Shown here piece after piece: positions 36,613 through 45,622 of a DNA stretch of 64,000 bases. The notes beneath the pieces were generated by a model. The model was not told the DNA's origin. It saw only the letters and a program-made list of their open reading frames with translations, and did not search any database. This DNA comes from JAEULH01 sp963805915. GTDB taxonomy: Bacteria > Pseudomonadota > Alphaproteobacteria > Rhodospirillales > Defluviicoccaceae. The stretch's first letter is position 1; each line of letters begins with the position of its first letter. The stretch spans positions 62,001 through 126,000 of the forward strand of contig CAWDWD010000012.1 of assembly GCA_963805915.1 (NCBI GenBank), read 5' to 3'. A program made the translations under genes and the position numbers.

Positions 36613-37816
36613 GCACGCGCCGGTCGGCGGCAAGGTCGTCACCGGCCCGTTTATCGCTTTGCTCGTCGTTCTGTTCGTCGCCGTCATCATTCTGACCCAG
36701 CGCTTCGCCTTCGGCCTCGGCGCCGCGACGCACCTCAGCGACGGCTATCCCTGGGGGATCTGGATCGCGATCGACCTGATCATCGGCACCGCGCTCGGCT
36801 GCGGCGGGCTGGTGATGGCGCTGCTGGTCTACATTCTCAACAAGGGCGCGTACCACCCGCTCGCCCGGGCCGGGCTGATGACCAGCCTGTTCGGCTACAG
36901 CCTCGGCGCTTTCGCGGTGCTGATCGATCTCGGCCGCTACTGGCAGGGCCACAACATCTTCCTGCCGTGGCTGTGGAATCCCAACTCGGTCCTGCTCGAA
37001 ACGGCGCTGTGCATCTTCGTCTATATCCTCGTGCTGATGGTCGAGTTCGCCCCGGCGGTGTTCGAGCGGTTCGGGATGCGCGAGGCGCGCCACCGGCTGC
37101 ACCGGGTGCTGTTCGTCTTCACCGCCCTCGGCGTGCTGCTGCCGATGATGCACCAGTCCTCGATGGGCACCGTCGTCATCCTGCTCGGCTACAAGCTCTC
37201 GCCGCTGTGGCAGTCGCACATGCTGACGGTGAATTTCCTGCTCACCGCGTTCACCATGGGCTTCTCGGTCGTCGCCTTCGAATCGGTGCTGTCCTCGGTC
37301 GCGCTCAAGCGGCCGTTCGACACCCCGATCCTGGCGAAGCTCACCGGGATCATGGCCTGGCTGATGCTGGGTTTCATGATCGTGCGCTACGGCGACGTGA
37401 TCCGCTTAGGCGCCCTGCCGCTGGCGTTCGCGGGCGACGCCAAGGCGGTCTCGTTCTGGATCGAGTTCTTCCTCGGCGCCGCGGCGGTCATCCTGATGCT
37501 GCCGAAGGCCAACCGCGCGAGCCCGCGGCTGATCTTCCTCGGCGCGTCGGCGATGCTGTTCAACGGCGTGCTGTATCGGCTCAACTGCTACCTCATCGGC
37601 TACGATCCCGGCAACGGCTGGAGCTACTTCCCGTCGATGGGCGAGATCATCGTCACCTTAGGCATCTTCGCGCTCGAGATCATGCTCTACCTCGCCGTCG
37701 TGAAACTGCTGCCGGTGCTGCACGCCGCCCGCCGCGAGCGCGCCGCCGCCCGCTCTCCTCCCGCTCGCCCGTCGCCGTGGCGCACCAGGACTAAGACGCT
37801 TCAGGAGAATCGATCC
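36599..37816 (+). CDS. hybB: Hydrogenase-2-type membrane subunit HybB, no stop before hybC
   Basis: NrfD-family quinone-interacting membrane protein of about 390 residues with roughly ten helices (for example FIALLVVLFVAVIILTQRF, ending LEIMLYLAVVKLLPVLHAA). It carries electrons to or from the quinone pool. The frame has no stop after LPVLHAARRERAAARS and runs directly into hybC. An alternative frame stops at a TAA ending at 37794, which may be the ancestral end. So this is either a fused HybB-HybC polypeptide or a one-base indel in a GC-rich stretch. Confidence 0.88.
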
Positions 37817-39514
37817 ATGCGCATCACCGTCGACCCGATCACCCGCATCGAGGGGCACCTGCGGATCGACTGCGAGGTCGACGGCGGCAAGGTCGTCAAC
37901 TCCTGGGCGTCGGGCCAGATGTGGCGCGGGATCGAGCTGATCCTTCAGGGCCGCGACCCGCGCGACGCCTGGATCTTCGCTCAGCGGATCTGCGGGGTGT
38001 GCACCACGGTTCACGCCGTCGTCTCGGTGCGCGCGATCGAGAACGCGCTCGGCATGGAAATCCCGCTCAACGCCCAGTACATCCGCAACCTGATCATCGG
38101 CGCCCATGGCGTGCACGATCACATCGTCCACTTCTATCAGCTCTCCGCGCTCGACTGGGTCGACATCGTCTCGGCCCTCGACGCCGATCCCAAGGCCGCC
38201 GCCAACCTGGCGCAGAGCCTGTCCGACTGGCCCGGCAACAGCGTCGAGGAGTTCACCCGCGTCCAGGCCAAGCTCAAGGGCTTCGTCGCCTCCGGCCAGC
38301 TCGGCGTGTTCGGCAGCGGCTACTGGGGCCACCCGGCGATGAAGCTGCCGCCGGAAATCAACCTGATGGCCACCGTCCACTACATGCAGGCGCTCGACTA
38401 TCAGCGCCGAGCCAACCAGATCGTCGGCATCTTGGGGTCGAAAACGCCGCACATCCAGAACCTGGCGGTCGGCGGCGTCGCCAACCCGATCAACCCCGAC
38501 AGCCAGTCCACCCTGACGCTCGAGCGGCTCTACAAGGTCAAGGCGCTGATCGACGACGTCGGCGCCTTCATCAACCAGGTCTACCTCGTCGACGTCGCCG
38601 CCATCGGCGCGCTCTACGCCGATTGGACCGGCTACGGCGCCGGCGTCATGACCTACCTTTCCGTTCCCGACATGCCCCTCGACACGAAGAGCACCCAGTT
38701 CGAACTGCCCGGCGGATACATCCCCAACGGTGACATCGCCGCGTTCCGCCCCATTACCGGCTACGACGACGGGTTTTTTGAAAAGGGCGTCAAGGAGAGC
38801 GTCAAGCACGCCTGGTACAGCGGCGAGCAGGGACCGTTGCATCCCTACGACGGCGAGACCAATCCGCAGTACACCGACTTCCAGGACAACGGCAAGTATT
38901 CGTGGGTCAAGGCGCCGACCTTCTACGACCAGCGCGCCCAGGTCGGGCCGCTCGCCAATGTGCTCGCGATGTACGTCGCCGGCCACGAGCCGACCAAGCG
39001 CAACCTCGAACGCCTGATCGCCATCGCCTCGAAGGTCGCCGGCAGCGAGATCCCGCTGGCGGCGCTGCACTCGACGATCGGCCGCCACGCCGCCCGGGCG
39101 GTGCGCTGCGCCGTTCTCCACGAGTCGCTGGAAAACCAGTGGGGGCTGCTCATGGCCAACATCGGCAAGGGCGATTTCGACACCTACAACCGGCCGATGT
39201 TCCCCAAGGGCGAGATCCGCGGCTTCGGCTACCACGAGGCGCCGCGCGGAGTGCTGTCGCACTGGGCGGTGATCAAGAACGCCAAGATCGCCAACTATCA
39301 GGCGGTGGTTCCGAGCACCTGGAACGCCGGGCCGCGCGACGAGACAGATGCGCTCGGCCCCTACGAGGCGTCGCTCGTCGGCAACCCGATCGCCGATCCG
39401 GAAAAGCCGCTCGAGGTCATCCGCACCGTGCACTCGTTCGACCCGTGCCTCGCCTGCGCCATCCACATGCTCGACACCGAGCATCGCCAGCTGGTCCGGG
39501 TCAAGGCCCTGTGA
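37817..39514 (+). CDS. hybC: [NiFe] hydrogenase large subunit (HybC type)
   Basis: 565-aa catalytic subunit that binds the NiFe(CN)2CO site. The N-terminal ligand motif RICGVCTTVHA is near residues 57-67, and the C-terminal motif is DPCLACAIH. After this His the conserved maturation peptide of 15 residues follows (MLDTEHRQLVRVKAL), to be removed by HybD. It has its own ribosome-binding site (CAGGAG, 37801-37807) and ATG, despite being in frame with hybB. Its TGA overlaps an ATG (39514) at the start of the hybD region. Confidence 0.97.
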   Translation: MRITVDPITRIEGHLRIDCEVDGGKVVNSWASGQMWRGIELILQGRDPRDAWIFAQRICGVCTTVHAVVSVRAIENALGMEIPLNAQYIRNLIIGAHGVHDHIVHFYQLSALDWVDIVSALDADPKAAANLAQSLSDWPGNSVEEFTRVQAKLKGFVASGQLGVFGSGYWGHPAMKLPPEINLMATVHYMQALDYQRRANQIVGILGSKTPHIQNLAVGGVANPINPDSQSTLTLERLYKVKALIDDVGAFINQVYLVDVAAIGALYADWTGYGAGVMTYLSVPDMPLDTKSTQFELPGGYIPNGDIAAFRPITGYDDGFFEKGVKESVKHAWYSGEQGPLHPYDGETNPQYTDFQDNGKYSWVKAPTFYDQRAQVGPLANVLAMYVAGHEPTKRNLERLIAIASKVAGSEIPLAALHSTIGRHAARAVRCAVLHESLENQWGLLMANIGKGDFDTYNRPMFPKGEIRGFGYHEAPRGVLSHWAVIKNAKIANYQAVVPSTWNAGPRDETDALGPYEASLVGNPIADPEKPLEVIRTVHSFDPCLACAIHMLDTEHRQLVRVKAL

Positions 39515-40081
39515 TGGGCGCCGGGATGCGGCCCGCCGGGAGCGAAACCGCGCCGGCGTGGTCGGCCGACATGGCCGACGAGGGGGCCGACGAGGGGGCC
39601 GACGAGGGGGCCGAACAAGCCCGGTATTCTCGTTCTCGGCCTGGGCAATATTCTTCTTTCCGATGAGGGGGTGGGGGTACGCGCCGCCTGGGCGCTGGCC
39701 GGGCAGGGGCGGTTGCCTCGGTGCGTCGAGGTTCTCGATGGCGGAACCTCGGGCATGGACCTGCTCGACCAGATCGCCGGGCGCGCACATCTCATTGTCG
39801 TTGATGCCGTGAAGACCGGCCGGCCGCCGGCGGCAGTCGTCCGTCTCGCCGGCGACGACGTCCCGGCCTTCTTCCGCACCCGCGTCTCGCCGCACCAGAT
39901 GGGCCTGAGCGATGTCCTCGCGGCCCTCAGGCTGATGGACGCGGCGCCGGCGCACGTCACCGTCATTGGCATCGAGCCGGTTTGCCTCGACCTGAGCCTG
40001 GAACTCTCCCCGCCCGTCGAAGCCCGCCTCCCCGAAATCCTCGCCCTGGTCCGGGATGAGATTGCCGCGTGTGCGGGGTAG
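39514..40081 (+). pseudogene. hybD: Hydrogenase maturation protease HybD, apparently frameshifted
   Basis: The protease domain is intact from 39620: PGILVLGLGNILLSDEGVGV, then IVVDAV and SPHQMGL carrying the Glu, Asp and His that sense nickel. It ends at 40081. No ATG/GTG/TTG opens this frame before the first motif. The ATG at 39514 (overlapping the hybC stop) and the one at 39571 are in another frame. That frame reads through a 12-bp repeat and stops at 39666. Loss of one G in a G5 run of the repeat would restore one frame. HybD cleaves the HybC C-terminus, so its state matters for hydrogenase function. Confidence 0.8.
39577..39612 (+). repeat. 12-bp tandem repeat at the hybD 5' end
   Basis: Three perfect copies of GACGAGGGGGCC, each with a G5 run. 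They encode ADEG repeats in the frame that starts at 39514/39571. Confidence 0.93.
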
Positions 40082-40244
40082 TTCTGGTTTGCTTTCCTTG
40101 TTAAGGCAGCGGCAACCTCGTGGAACTGGTCAGCGCGCTACCGAAGCTGGTGCTGCGGGACTGGCATGCCCCAGCCTGACCCATCTGGCGGCTATGTCGG
40201 GAAAAAGTTTTCGCGGCAAACTTCCCATTCCATCGCTTGTGCCC

Positions 40245-40973
40245 CTACAACAACCCCTGCCCCTTCAGCGATGTCGCGCCGCTTTTGGCGACGATGATGT
40301 GGTCGTAGAGGGATATGCCGAGTTTGTCGGCGGCGTCGCGGATTTCGATGGTCATGTCGATGTCGGCGCGGGACGGCGTCGGGTCGCCGGAGGGGTGGTT
40401 GTGGACCATGATCAGGGCGGTCGCGCCCAACTCGAGCGCGCGCTTGACGACCTCGCGCGGATAGACCGGGGTGTGGTCGACGGTGCCGCGGCTCTGAACC
40501 TCGTCGGCGATGAGCTCGTTCTTGCGGTTGAGAAAGAGCAGGCGGAACTGCTCGCTCGGCGCGTCGACCAGGCAGGCGCGGCAGTAGTCGACCACCCGGC
40601 TCCATGACGACAGCACCGGGCGGCCGATGATCTCGCTGCGGATCATTCGCCGCGAGGCCTCGCGGATGGCCTTGAAGAGCGCGGTGGTCCGCTCGTTGAC
40701 GCGCGGGTAGGCCTCCAGCCGCCTCGGATCGGCGGCAAGCACCGCGCCAAAGGACTTGAACTCGCCGAGAAGCTGCTTGGCCAACGGCTTGACGTCGACC
40801 CGGTCGATCGAGTGGAACAACAACAACTCAAGCAGCTCGTAGTCGGCGAGGGCCTCGCCATCGCCGCCGAGGAACCGCTCGCGCAGCCGCTGGCGATGGT
40901 TGGAGTGGTGCGGCTTGGCATCCTCACTCTCGCCGGCATCGGCCGGCGTCGGCGGAGAGGTCCGGCGCGCCAT
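40245..40973 (-). CDS. radC: RadC family JAB-domain protein
   Basis: 242-aa protein. N-terminal helix-hairpin-helix-like region (RQRLRERFLGGDGEALADYE) and C-terminal JAB/MPN metal site HNHPSGDPTPSRAD. Formerly linked to DNA repair; the actual role of RadC is unclear. The ATG at 40973 overlaps the map stop (TGATG), so the two are coupled. Downstream to hybD (40082-40244) nothing is recognised. Confidence 0.92.
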   Translation of the reverse strand: MARRTSPPTPADAGESEDAKPHHSNHRQRLRERFLGGDGEALADYELLELLLFHSIDRVDVKPLAKQLLGEFKSFGAVLAADPRRLEAYPRVNERTTALFKAIREASRRMIRSEIIGRPVLSSWSRVVDYCRACLVDAPSEQFRLLFLNRKNELIADEVQSRGTVDHTPVYPREVVKRALELGATALIMVHNHPSGDPTPSRADIDMTIEIRDAADKLGISLYDHIIVAKSGATSLKGQGLL

Positions 40974-41780
40974 CAGGCCGAATAGGGCGGCCGGTCCAGA
41001 CCGGCGGGCGAGCGGGTGAAGACCTCGTAGCCGTCGGCGGTCACGCCGATGGAATGCTCGAACTGCGCCGACAAGGAGCGGTCCTTCGTCACCGCCGTCC
41101 AGCCGTCCTTGAGGATCTTCACCTCCCAGCGGCCGGCGTTGATCATCGGCTCGATGGTGAAGAACATCCCCTCGCGCAGCTCCGGCCCGCAGCCGGGCTC
41201 GCCGTAGTGCGGCACGTTCGGCGCGTCGTGGAAGACCCGGCCCAGGCCGTGGCCGCAGAAGTCGCGCACCACCGAAAAGCGTTGCGCCTCGACGAACGTC
41301 TGGATCGCGTGACCGATGTCGCCCACGCTCGCGCCCGGGCGGACAGCCTCGATGCCTTTCCACATGGCCTCGAAGGTCACGTCGATCAGGCGGCTCGCCT
41401 TCACCCCGATCTCGCCCACCGGATACATCCGGCTCGAAATCACCGTGCCAGCCGTCGATGATCGGGGTCACGTCGATGTTGAGGATGTCGCCCTCCTGCA
41501 ACAGCTTCGGCCCGGGGATCCCGTGGCAGACGACGTGGTTGACCGAGGTGCAGATCGATTTGGGAAAGCCCCGGTAGTTCAGCGGCGCGGACACCCCGCC
41601 GTGATCGCGAACGAAGATGGCGCACCGTGCGTCGAGTTCGTCGGTGGTGACGCCAGGAACGACGTACGGCGTGATGAAGTCGAGCGTGGCGGCGGCGAGC
41701 CGGCCAGCCTTGCGCATCGCCTCGAATTGCTCCTCGTGATGGATCTTGATGGTACGGACTTCCCGTCTCAACTTGTTCAT
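40973..41780 (-). pseudogene. map: Methionine aminopeptidase with an internal frameshift
   Basis: Type-I Map. Frame 1 (from ATG 41780) reads MNKLRREVRTIKIHHEEQ through FPKSICTSVNHVVCHGIP and DILNIDVTPIIDGWHGD. The continuation (SRMYPVGEIGVKASRL through FCGHGLGRVFHDAPNVPHYG, FFTIEPMINAG and SAQFEHSIGV) lies in the next frame from about 41440. The metal ligands are split across both. One extra T in GATTTCG explains the shift. Map is normally essential, so this is a sequencing error or a second copy exists elsewhere. Confidence 0.85.
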
Positions 41781-41904
41781 GGTCGCAGTATGCCACCTCT
41801 TAATCAGATTAGACCACGGCTATCGACCTTCATCGCTGCCGCGCCGGCGGATCCGCCGTGATCGTGCATCGACGTGATCGCGCGCGGCGGTCCTGTAGCG
41901 GCGT

Positions 41905-41966
41905 GGACGAGGCCGCAGCCTCGGTCGCACGATCGAAGACCTCGCCCCGATCCTCACCGGCTGGAT
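41905..41966 (+). pseudogene. Possible scrap of a group II intron maturase
   Basis: One frame reads GRGRSLGRTIEDLAPILTGW, similar to the conserved C-terminal X-domain segment of group II intron reverse transcriptases (RGxSLxxxIxxLxPxLxGW). Only about 20 residues are recognisable and both sides are closed by stops or noise. The rest of 41781-42093 shows no gene. Confidence 0.3.
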
Positions 41967-42093
41967 TTCACCTTCGGCGGCGGGCGCCGGTTCATCCGGG
42001 CGCGGAACCGATCATGGCGATGTGACGTTATCGATGTGCCCCCGGGTGCACGTCACCTGGTTATAAAGGTCCACACGGCGGAAAGGAGCTTCG

Positions 42094-42165
42094 ATGACTC
42101 CGCTGCTCGGCGACGTCGGTTTACGCCAATGCCGCACCCCGCTCGCGCGCGGCGAGGTCTCGTGA
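42094..42165 (+). CDS. Putative 23-aa leader ORF
   Basis: ATG with a strong AAGGAG site 6 bp upstream. It encodes MTPLLGDVGLRQCRTPLARG and three more residues, and its TGA overlaps the GTG start of the next gene as GTGA. It could be a translational-coupling leader, or mark a frameshifted N-terminus of the membrane protein. Confidence 0.4.
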   Translation: MTPLLGDVGLRQCRTPLARGEVS

Positions 42166-43151
42166 AACGTCCTATCGGTCCCGCTGTCGACGACCACGGC
42201 TCGTTGCGCGTGGGCCTTGGAACGGTCTTGGCCCTGGCCTGCGCGGGCCTCGCGGCCGCAGCGTTTATTGGCTCGCGCAAGGCGAAGGCGGCACGCGGCG
42301 GGCGCGCGGAAAGCCCCGCGGCCGCGCGCGCCGCGCGGCGGATGCGCGACGGCGCGGCGATCCTGGGAACCAGTGTGGTGCTCGACAGCGCCATGGAACA
42401 TTTTCAGGGCCGGTTTCACAACGAGGCGATGTACCTCGCGCCGGTAACCGCGGCGGTATCGGTGGCGGCGTCGCTCGCCGAACCTCGCGCGGAGAGCGGC
42501 GAGACGCTGCCAAGGATCGGCCATGGCCTAAGCGTCGCGGTCGGGTTCGCCGGACTGGGCTTCCACCTCTACAATGTCACCAAGCGCCCGGGCGGCATCA
42601 GCTGGAACAACCTGTTCTACGCGGCGCCTCTGGGCGCGCCAGGCGCGCTGGTGCTGTCGGGTTTGCTCGGTCTCGCCTCCGAGGCGCCGTCGGCGCTCGC
42701 TCACGAGCGCCACCGCGATGAAGATCACCGGGCGTTGCGCCATGGCGAGGAAGGGCGGTTTCTTGCCGGGGTTACCGGCGCAGCGCTGCTGGGCGAGACG
42801 GCCGAGGTCTGGCTGCTGCACTTTCGCGGCGCGTTTCACAACCCGGCCATGTACCTGCCGGTGACGATACCGCCGGCGGCCGCGCTCGCGCTTTTTGCTT
42901 GCGCTCTATGGCCGGGGCCGAAAAGCCGCGCGTTTGCCCGCGCGAGCCTGCGGGCGACGGCGGCGCTTGGTTTTATCGGCACCGGCTTTCACATCTACGG
43001 CGTGCATCGCAACATGGGCGGCTGGAGAAATTGGCGGCAGAACGCGCTGGCCGGCCCGCCGACCCCGGCGCCGATCAGCTTCACCGGGCTTGCGTTGGCC
43101 GGCCTCGCCGCGCTCGAGCTCATCGATATGGCCGGGAGTTCCGAACAGTGA
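42162..43151 (+). CDS. Membrane protein with two homologous modules, GMC-oxidoreductase operon
   Basis: 329-aa polytopic protein. After one N-terminal helix (TVLALACAGLAAAAFIG) come two copies of one module. Module 1 has MEHFQGRFHNEAMYLAPVT and GLGFHLYNVTKRPGGISW. Module 2 has LLHFRGAFHNPAMYLPVT and GTGFHIYGVHRNMGGWRNW. Repeated His residues in or near helices could bind haem or quinone, but no known motif applies. GTG start (42162) is preferred because it overlaps the leader stop; ATG 42129 is possible. Its stop overlaps the next GTG. Probably the membrane partner of the following dehydrogenase. Not a family I can name. Confidence 0.75.
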   Translation: MKRPIGPAVDDHGSLRVGLGTVLALACAGLAAAAFIGSRKAKAARGGRAESPAAARAARRMRDGAAILGTSVVLDSAMEHFQGRFHNEAMYLAPVTAAVSVAASLAEPRAESGETLPRIGHGLSVAVGFAGLGFHLYNVTKRPGGISWNNLFYAAPLGAPGALVLSGLLGLASEAPSALAHERHRDEDHRALRHGEEGRFLAGVTGAALLGETAEVWLLHFRGAFHNPAMYLPVTIPPAAALALFACALWPGPKSRAFARASLRATAALGFIGTGFHIYGVHRNMGGWRNWRQNALAGPPTPAPISFTGLALAGLAALELIDMAGSSEQ

Positions 43152-43801
43152 GCACGTCCTTCCGCGCGCCTTATCCGACCTACGACGTCCTCGACAAATG
43201 GGACAGCCCGTCCTTCAACGACCAGACCCGCGAGGTGATCGCGCGCAGATTGCACGACGTTCCGCCGCGGCGCTTTTTCGACGCCACCGAGTGGGCGACG
43301 CTGGTCGCGCTGTGCGAGCGGGTTATCCCTCAGCCGGAGCGGAGCGACCGCGAGCGCGTGGCGATCGCGCCGTGGATCGACGCCGCGCTTCACGAACGGC
43401 GTGGCAACGGCACGCGCTACGCGGCCATGCCGGCGGACCGCGACGCCTGGAGGCGAGGGCTCGCCGCGATCGATGCGGAGGCGCGCGAGCGCTACGGCGT
43501 AGGCTTCGCGGAGCTTCCGGCCGACGCGCAGGACGCGATCCTCGAGGCGATCAATATTGAAGATGTCCGTGCCGAGGACGCGTGGAGAGACCTGCCGCCG
43601 AAGCATTTCCTTCGCCATCTCGTGCTCAAGGAGATCGTCAAGATCTACTACGTCCATCCGGCGGCCATGAGCGAGATCGGCTACGGCGGTCCGGCCTCGC
43701 CGCGTGGCTACGTCCGCCTCGGCGTCGACGCCATCGATCCCTGGGAGGCGCCGCTCGGTGAGTGGAGCGGAGGCGGGCGGAGCGGGGAGGACGAGCAATG
43801 A
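43148..43801 (+). CDS. Gluconate 2-dehydrogenase subunit 3 family protein
   Basis: 217-aa small subunit typical of membrane-associated GMC dehydrogenases, with FFDATEWATLVALCERVIP near residues 40-58. A C-terminal HFLRHLVLKEIVKIYYVHP is followed by GYVRLG. No Tat motif is evident. GTG start overlaps the upstream stop; its own stop overlaps the GMC start (ATGA). In relatives this subunit helps export and stabilise the catalytic subunit. Confidence 0.85.
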   Translation: MSTSFRAPYPTYDVLDKWDSPSFNDQTREVIARRLHDVPPRRFFDATEWATLVALCERVIPQPERSDRERVAIAPWIDAALHERRGNGTRYAAMPADRDAWRRGLAAIDAEARERYGVGFAELPADAQDAILEAINIEDVRAEDAWRDLPPKHFLRHLVLKEIVKIYYVHPAAMSEIGYGGPASPRGYVRLGVDAIDPWEAPLGEWSGGGRSGEDEQ

Positions 43802-45468
43802 CGCGCGCCGTCGGCAGCGCCAATCCCGAAGCCGAGGAGTATCCGCGCGCGGTCAACGGTCGCGCGCCCGACGTCTTCAGCCGCAACGCCACGGTGCCGA
43901 TGCGCGAATACCGCGATAGCGACGAGGTTGACTTCGCCATCGTCGGCACCGGCTGCGGCGGCGGGGTGCTCGCGGCGAAGCTGGCCGAAGCGGGATTCTC
44001 AATCGTCGCCTTCGATGCCGGCCCGTTCTGGCGGCCGCTCGCCGATTTTGCCTCGGACGAGCGGGAGCAGGAAAAGCTCTACTGGCTGGACGAGCGCATT
44101 TCGGCCGGCGACGATGCGATCGAGCTTGGCTCCAACAATTCCGGGCGGTGCGTCGGCGGGACCACGGTGCACTTCCAGATGGTCTCGCTCCGCTTTCGCC
44201 CCGAGTGGTTCAAGGCGCGGACCAAGCTTGGCTACGGCGTCGACTGGCCGGTCGATTGGCGGACCATGTGGCGCTACTACGCCGAGGTCGAGAACGACTG
44301 CAAGATCTCGGGGCCCATCACCTATCCGTGGGGCCCCCCGCGTGGGCGCTATCCCTACCGCGCCCACGAGGTCAACGCGGCCGGACTGGTGCTCGCGCGC
44401 GGCGCCGAAGCTTTGGGCGTGGCCTGGTCGCCGACGCCGCTGTGCACCGTCTCCGCACCGCGCGGCAAGTCGCCGCCGTGCGTCTATCGCGGCATGTGCA
44501 AGATCGGCTGTTCGACCAACGCCAAGCAGAGCGTGCTGATCGCCTTCGTCCCCAGGGCCTTGGCGGCCGGGGCCGAGGTGCGCGATTTGGCCATGGTCGG
44601 GCGCGTCGAAACCGACACGAACGGCCGCGCCACCGGGGTCCACTATCATCGCGACGGCCGGTGGCGCTTCCAGCGCGCGCGCACCGTGATCGTCGCCGGC
44701 TACTCGATCGAGACGCCGCGCCTGCTCTTGAACTCCGCCACCGCGCGCCATCCGCGCGGCCTCGCCAACTCATCGGATGCGGTCGGGCGGTACCTGATGG
44801 TCCATTCCAACCACGCGGTCTGGGGCGAGTTCGACGAGGAGATCCGCTGGTACAAGGGGCCGCCCTCGATGGCCTGCTGCGAGCACTGGAATTATGCCGA
44901 CGACGATCCGTCGAAGGATTTCCACGGCGGCTATTCCTTCATGAGCCAGGGGCCGCTGCCCACCGACTTCGCGACGTCGATGGTCACCAACTCCGGCGTC
45001 TTCGGCATGGACCTGCGCCGGCGGATGGCGCTCTACAACCGCATGGCCGGCCTGAAGATCGTGGGCGAGACGCAAGCCCAGGCGGAAAACCGCGTCACGC
45101 TCGCGGGCGAGAAGGACGAATTCGGCATCCCCCGCGCCCACGTCAGCTTTTCCTACTGCGACAACGACAAGCGGCTTTACAAGCACTCGCTGTCGTTCAT
45201 GAAGCGGATGCTGGATGCGGCCGGCGGCTACAACATGTTCGAGACCGAGAGCACCGCTCACCTGATGGGCGGCTGCCGCATGGGAGCCTCGCCCGAGGAC
45301 AGCGTGACCGACGCGGACGGGCGAACCTGGGACGTGGACAACCTTTTCGTCTGCGACGGCTCGCTGATGCCGACCGCCGGCGGCGTCAACCCGGCGATGA
45401 CGATCATGGCGAACTCGGCGCGAATCGCCGATCGGATCAAGACCCTGGCCGCGCGCGGCGAGCTATGA
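43798..45468 (+). CDS. GMC-family oxidoreductase (dehydrogenase catalytic subunit)
   Basis: 556-aa flavoprotein. FAD Rossmann motif FAIVGTGCGGGVLAAKLAEAG is near residue 45. FAD-contact motif GRCVGGTTVHFQM follows. The C-terminal catalytic region has STAHLMGGCRMG and GSLMPTAGGVNPAMTIMANS, with the conserved His-Asn type pair. Cysteines in CVYRGMCKIGC resemble those of gluconate/sorbitol dehydrogenases. Substrate is likely a sugar, sugar acid or alcohol; unknown. No cytochrome c subunit follows. Confidence 0.9.
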   Translation: MTRAVGSANPEAEEYPRAVNGRAPDVFSRNATVPMREYRDSDEVDFAIVGTGCGGGVLAAKLAEAGFSIVAFDAGPFWRPLADFASDEREQEKLYWLDERISAGDDAIELGSNNSGRCVGGTTVHFQMVSLRFRPEWFKARTKLGYGVDWPVDWRTMWRYYAEVENDCKISGPITYPWGPPRGRYPYRAHEVNAAGLVLARGAEALGVAWSPTPLCTVSAPRGKSPPCVYRGMCKIGCSTNAKQSVLIAFVPRALAAGAEVRDLAMVGRVETDTNGRATGVHYHRDGRWRFQRARTVIVAGYSIETPRLLLNSATARHPRGLANSSDAVGRYLMVHSNHAVWGEFDEEIRWYKGPPSMACCEHWNYADDDPSKDFHGGYSFMSQGPLPTDFATSMVTNSGVFGMDLRRRMALYNRMAGLKIVGETQAQAENRVTLAGEKDEFGIPRAHVSFSYCDNDKRLYKHSLSFMKRMLDAAGGYNMFETESTAHLMGGCRMGASPEDSVTDADGRTWDVDNLFVCDGSLMPTAGGVNPAMTIMANSARIADRIKTLAARGEL

Positions 45469-45622
45469 GGCGCCTTATTTCGGCGGCGCTTGGCGGCGTC
45501 GCTTAGGATCGGCGCCGGGTCGGCCGGCACTGGAGCGTTTCGGCGTCGGCAACCGCGCGTGCGCCCGCCGAATGCCCCTCGATATGCCCGCCGCCATGCT
45601 CTTCTCGATGGCGCCCCTTGAT

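Noticed and set aside
37658..39955. 765-aa open frame on the minus strand
   Set aside because: Antisense to hybB, hybC and hybD; no motifs, and Asp/Val/Arg-rich shadow composition.
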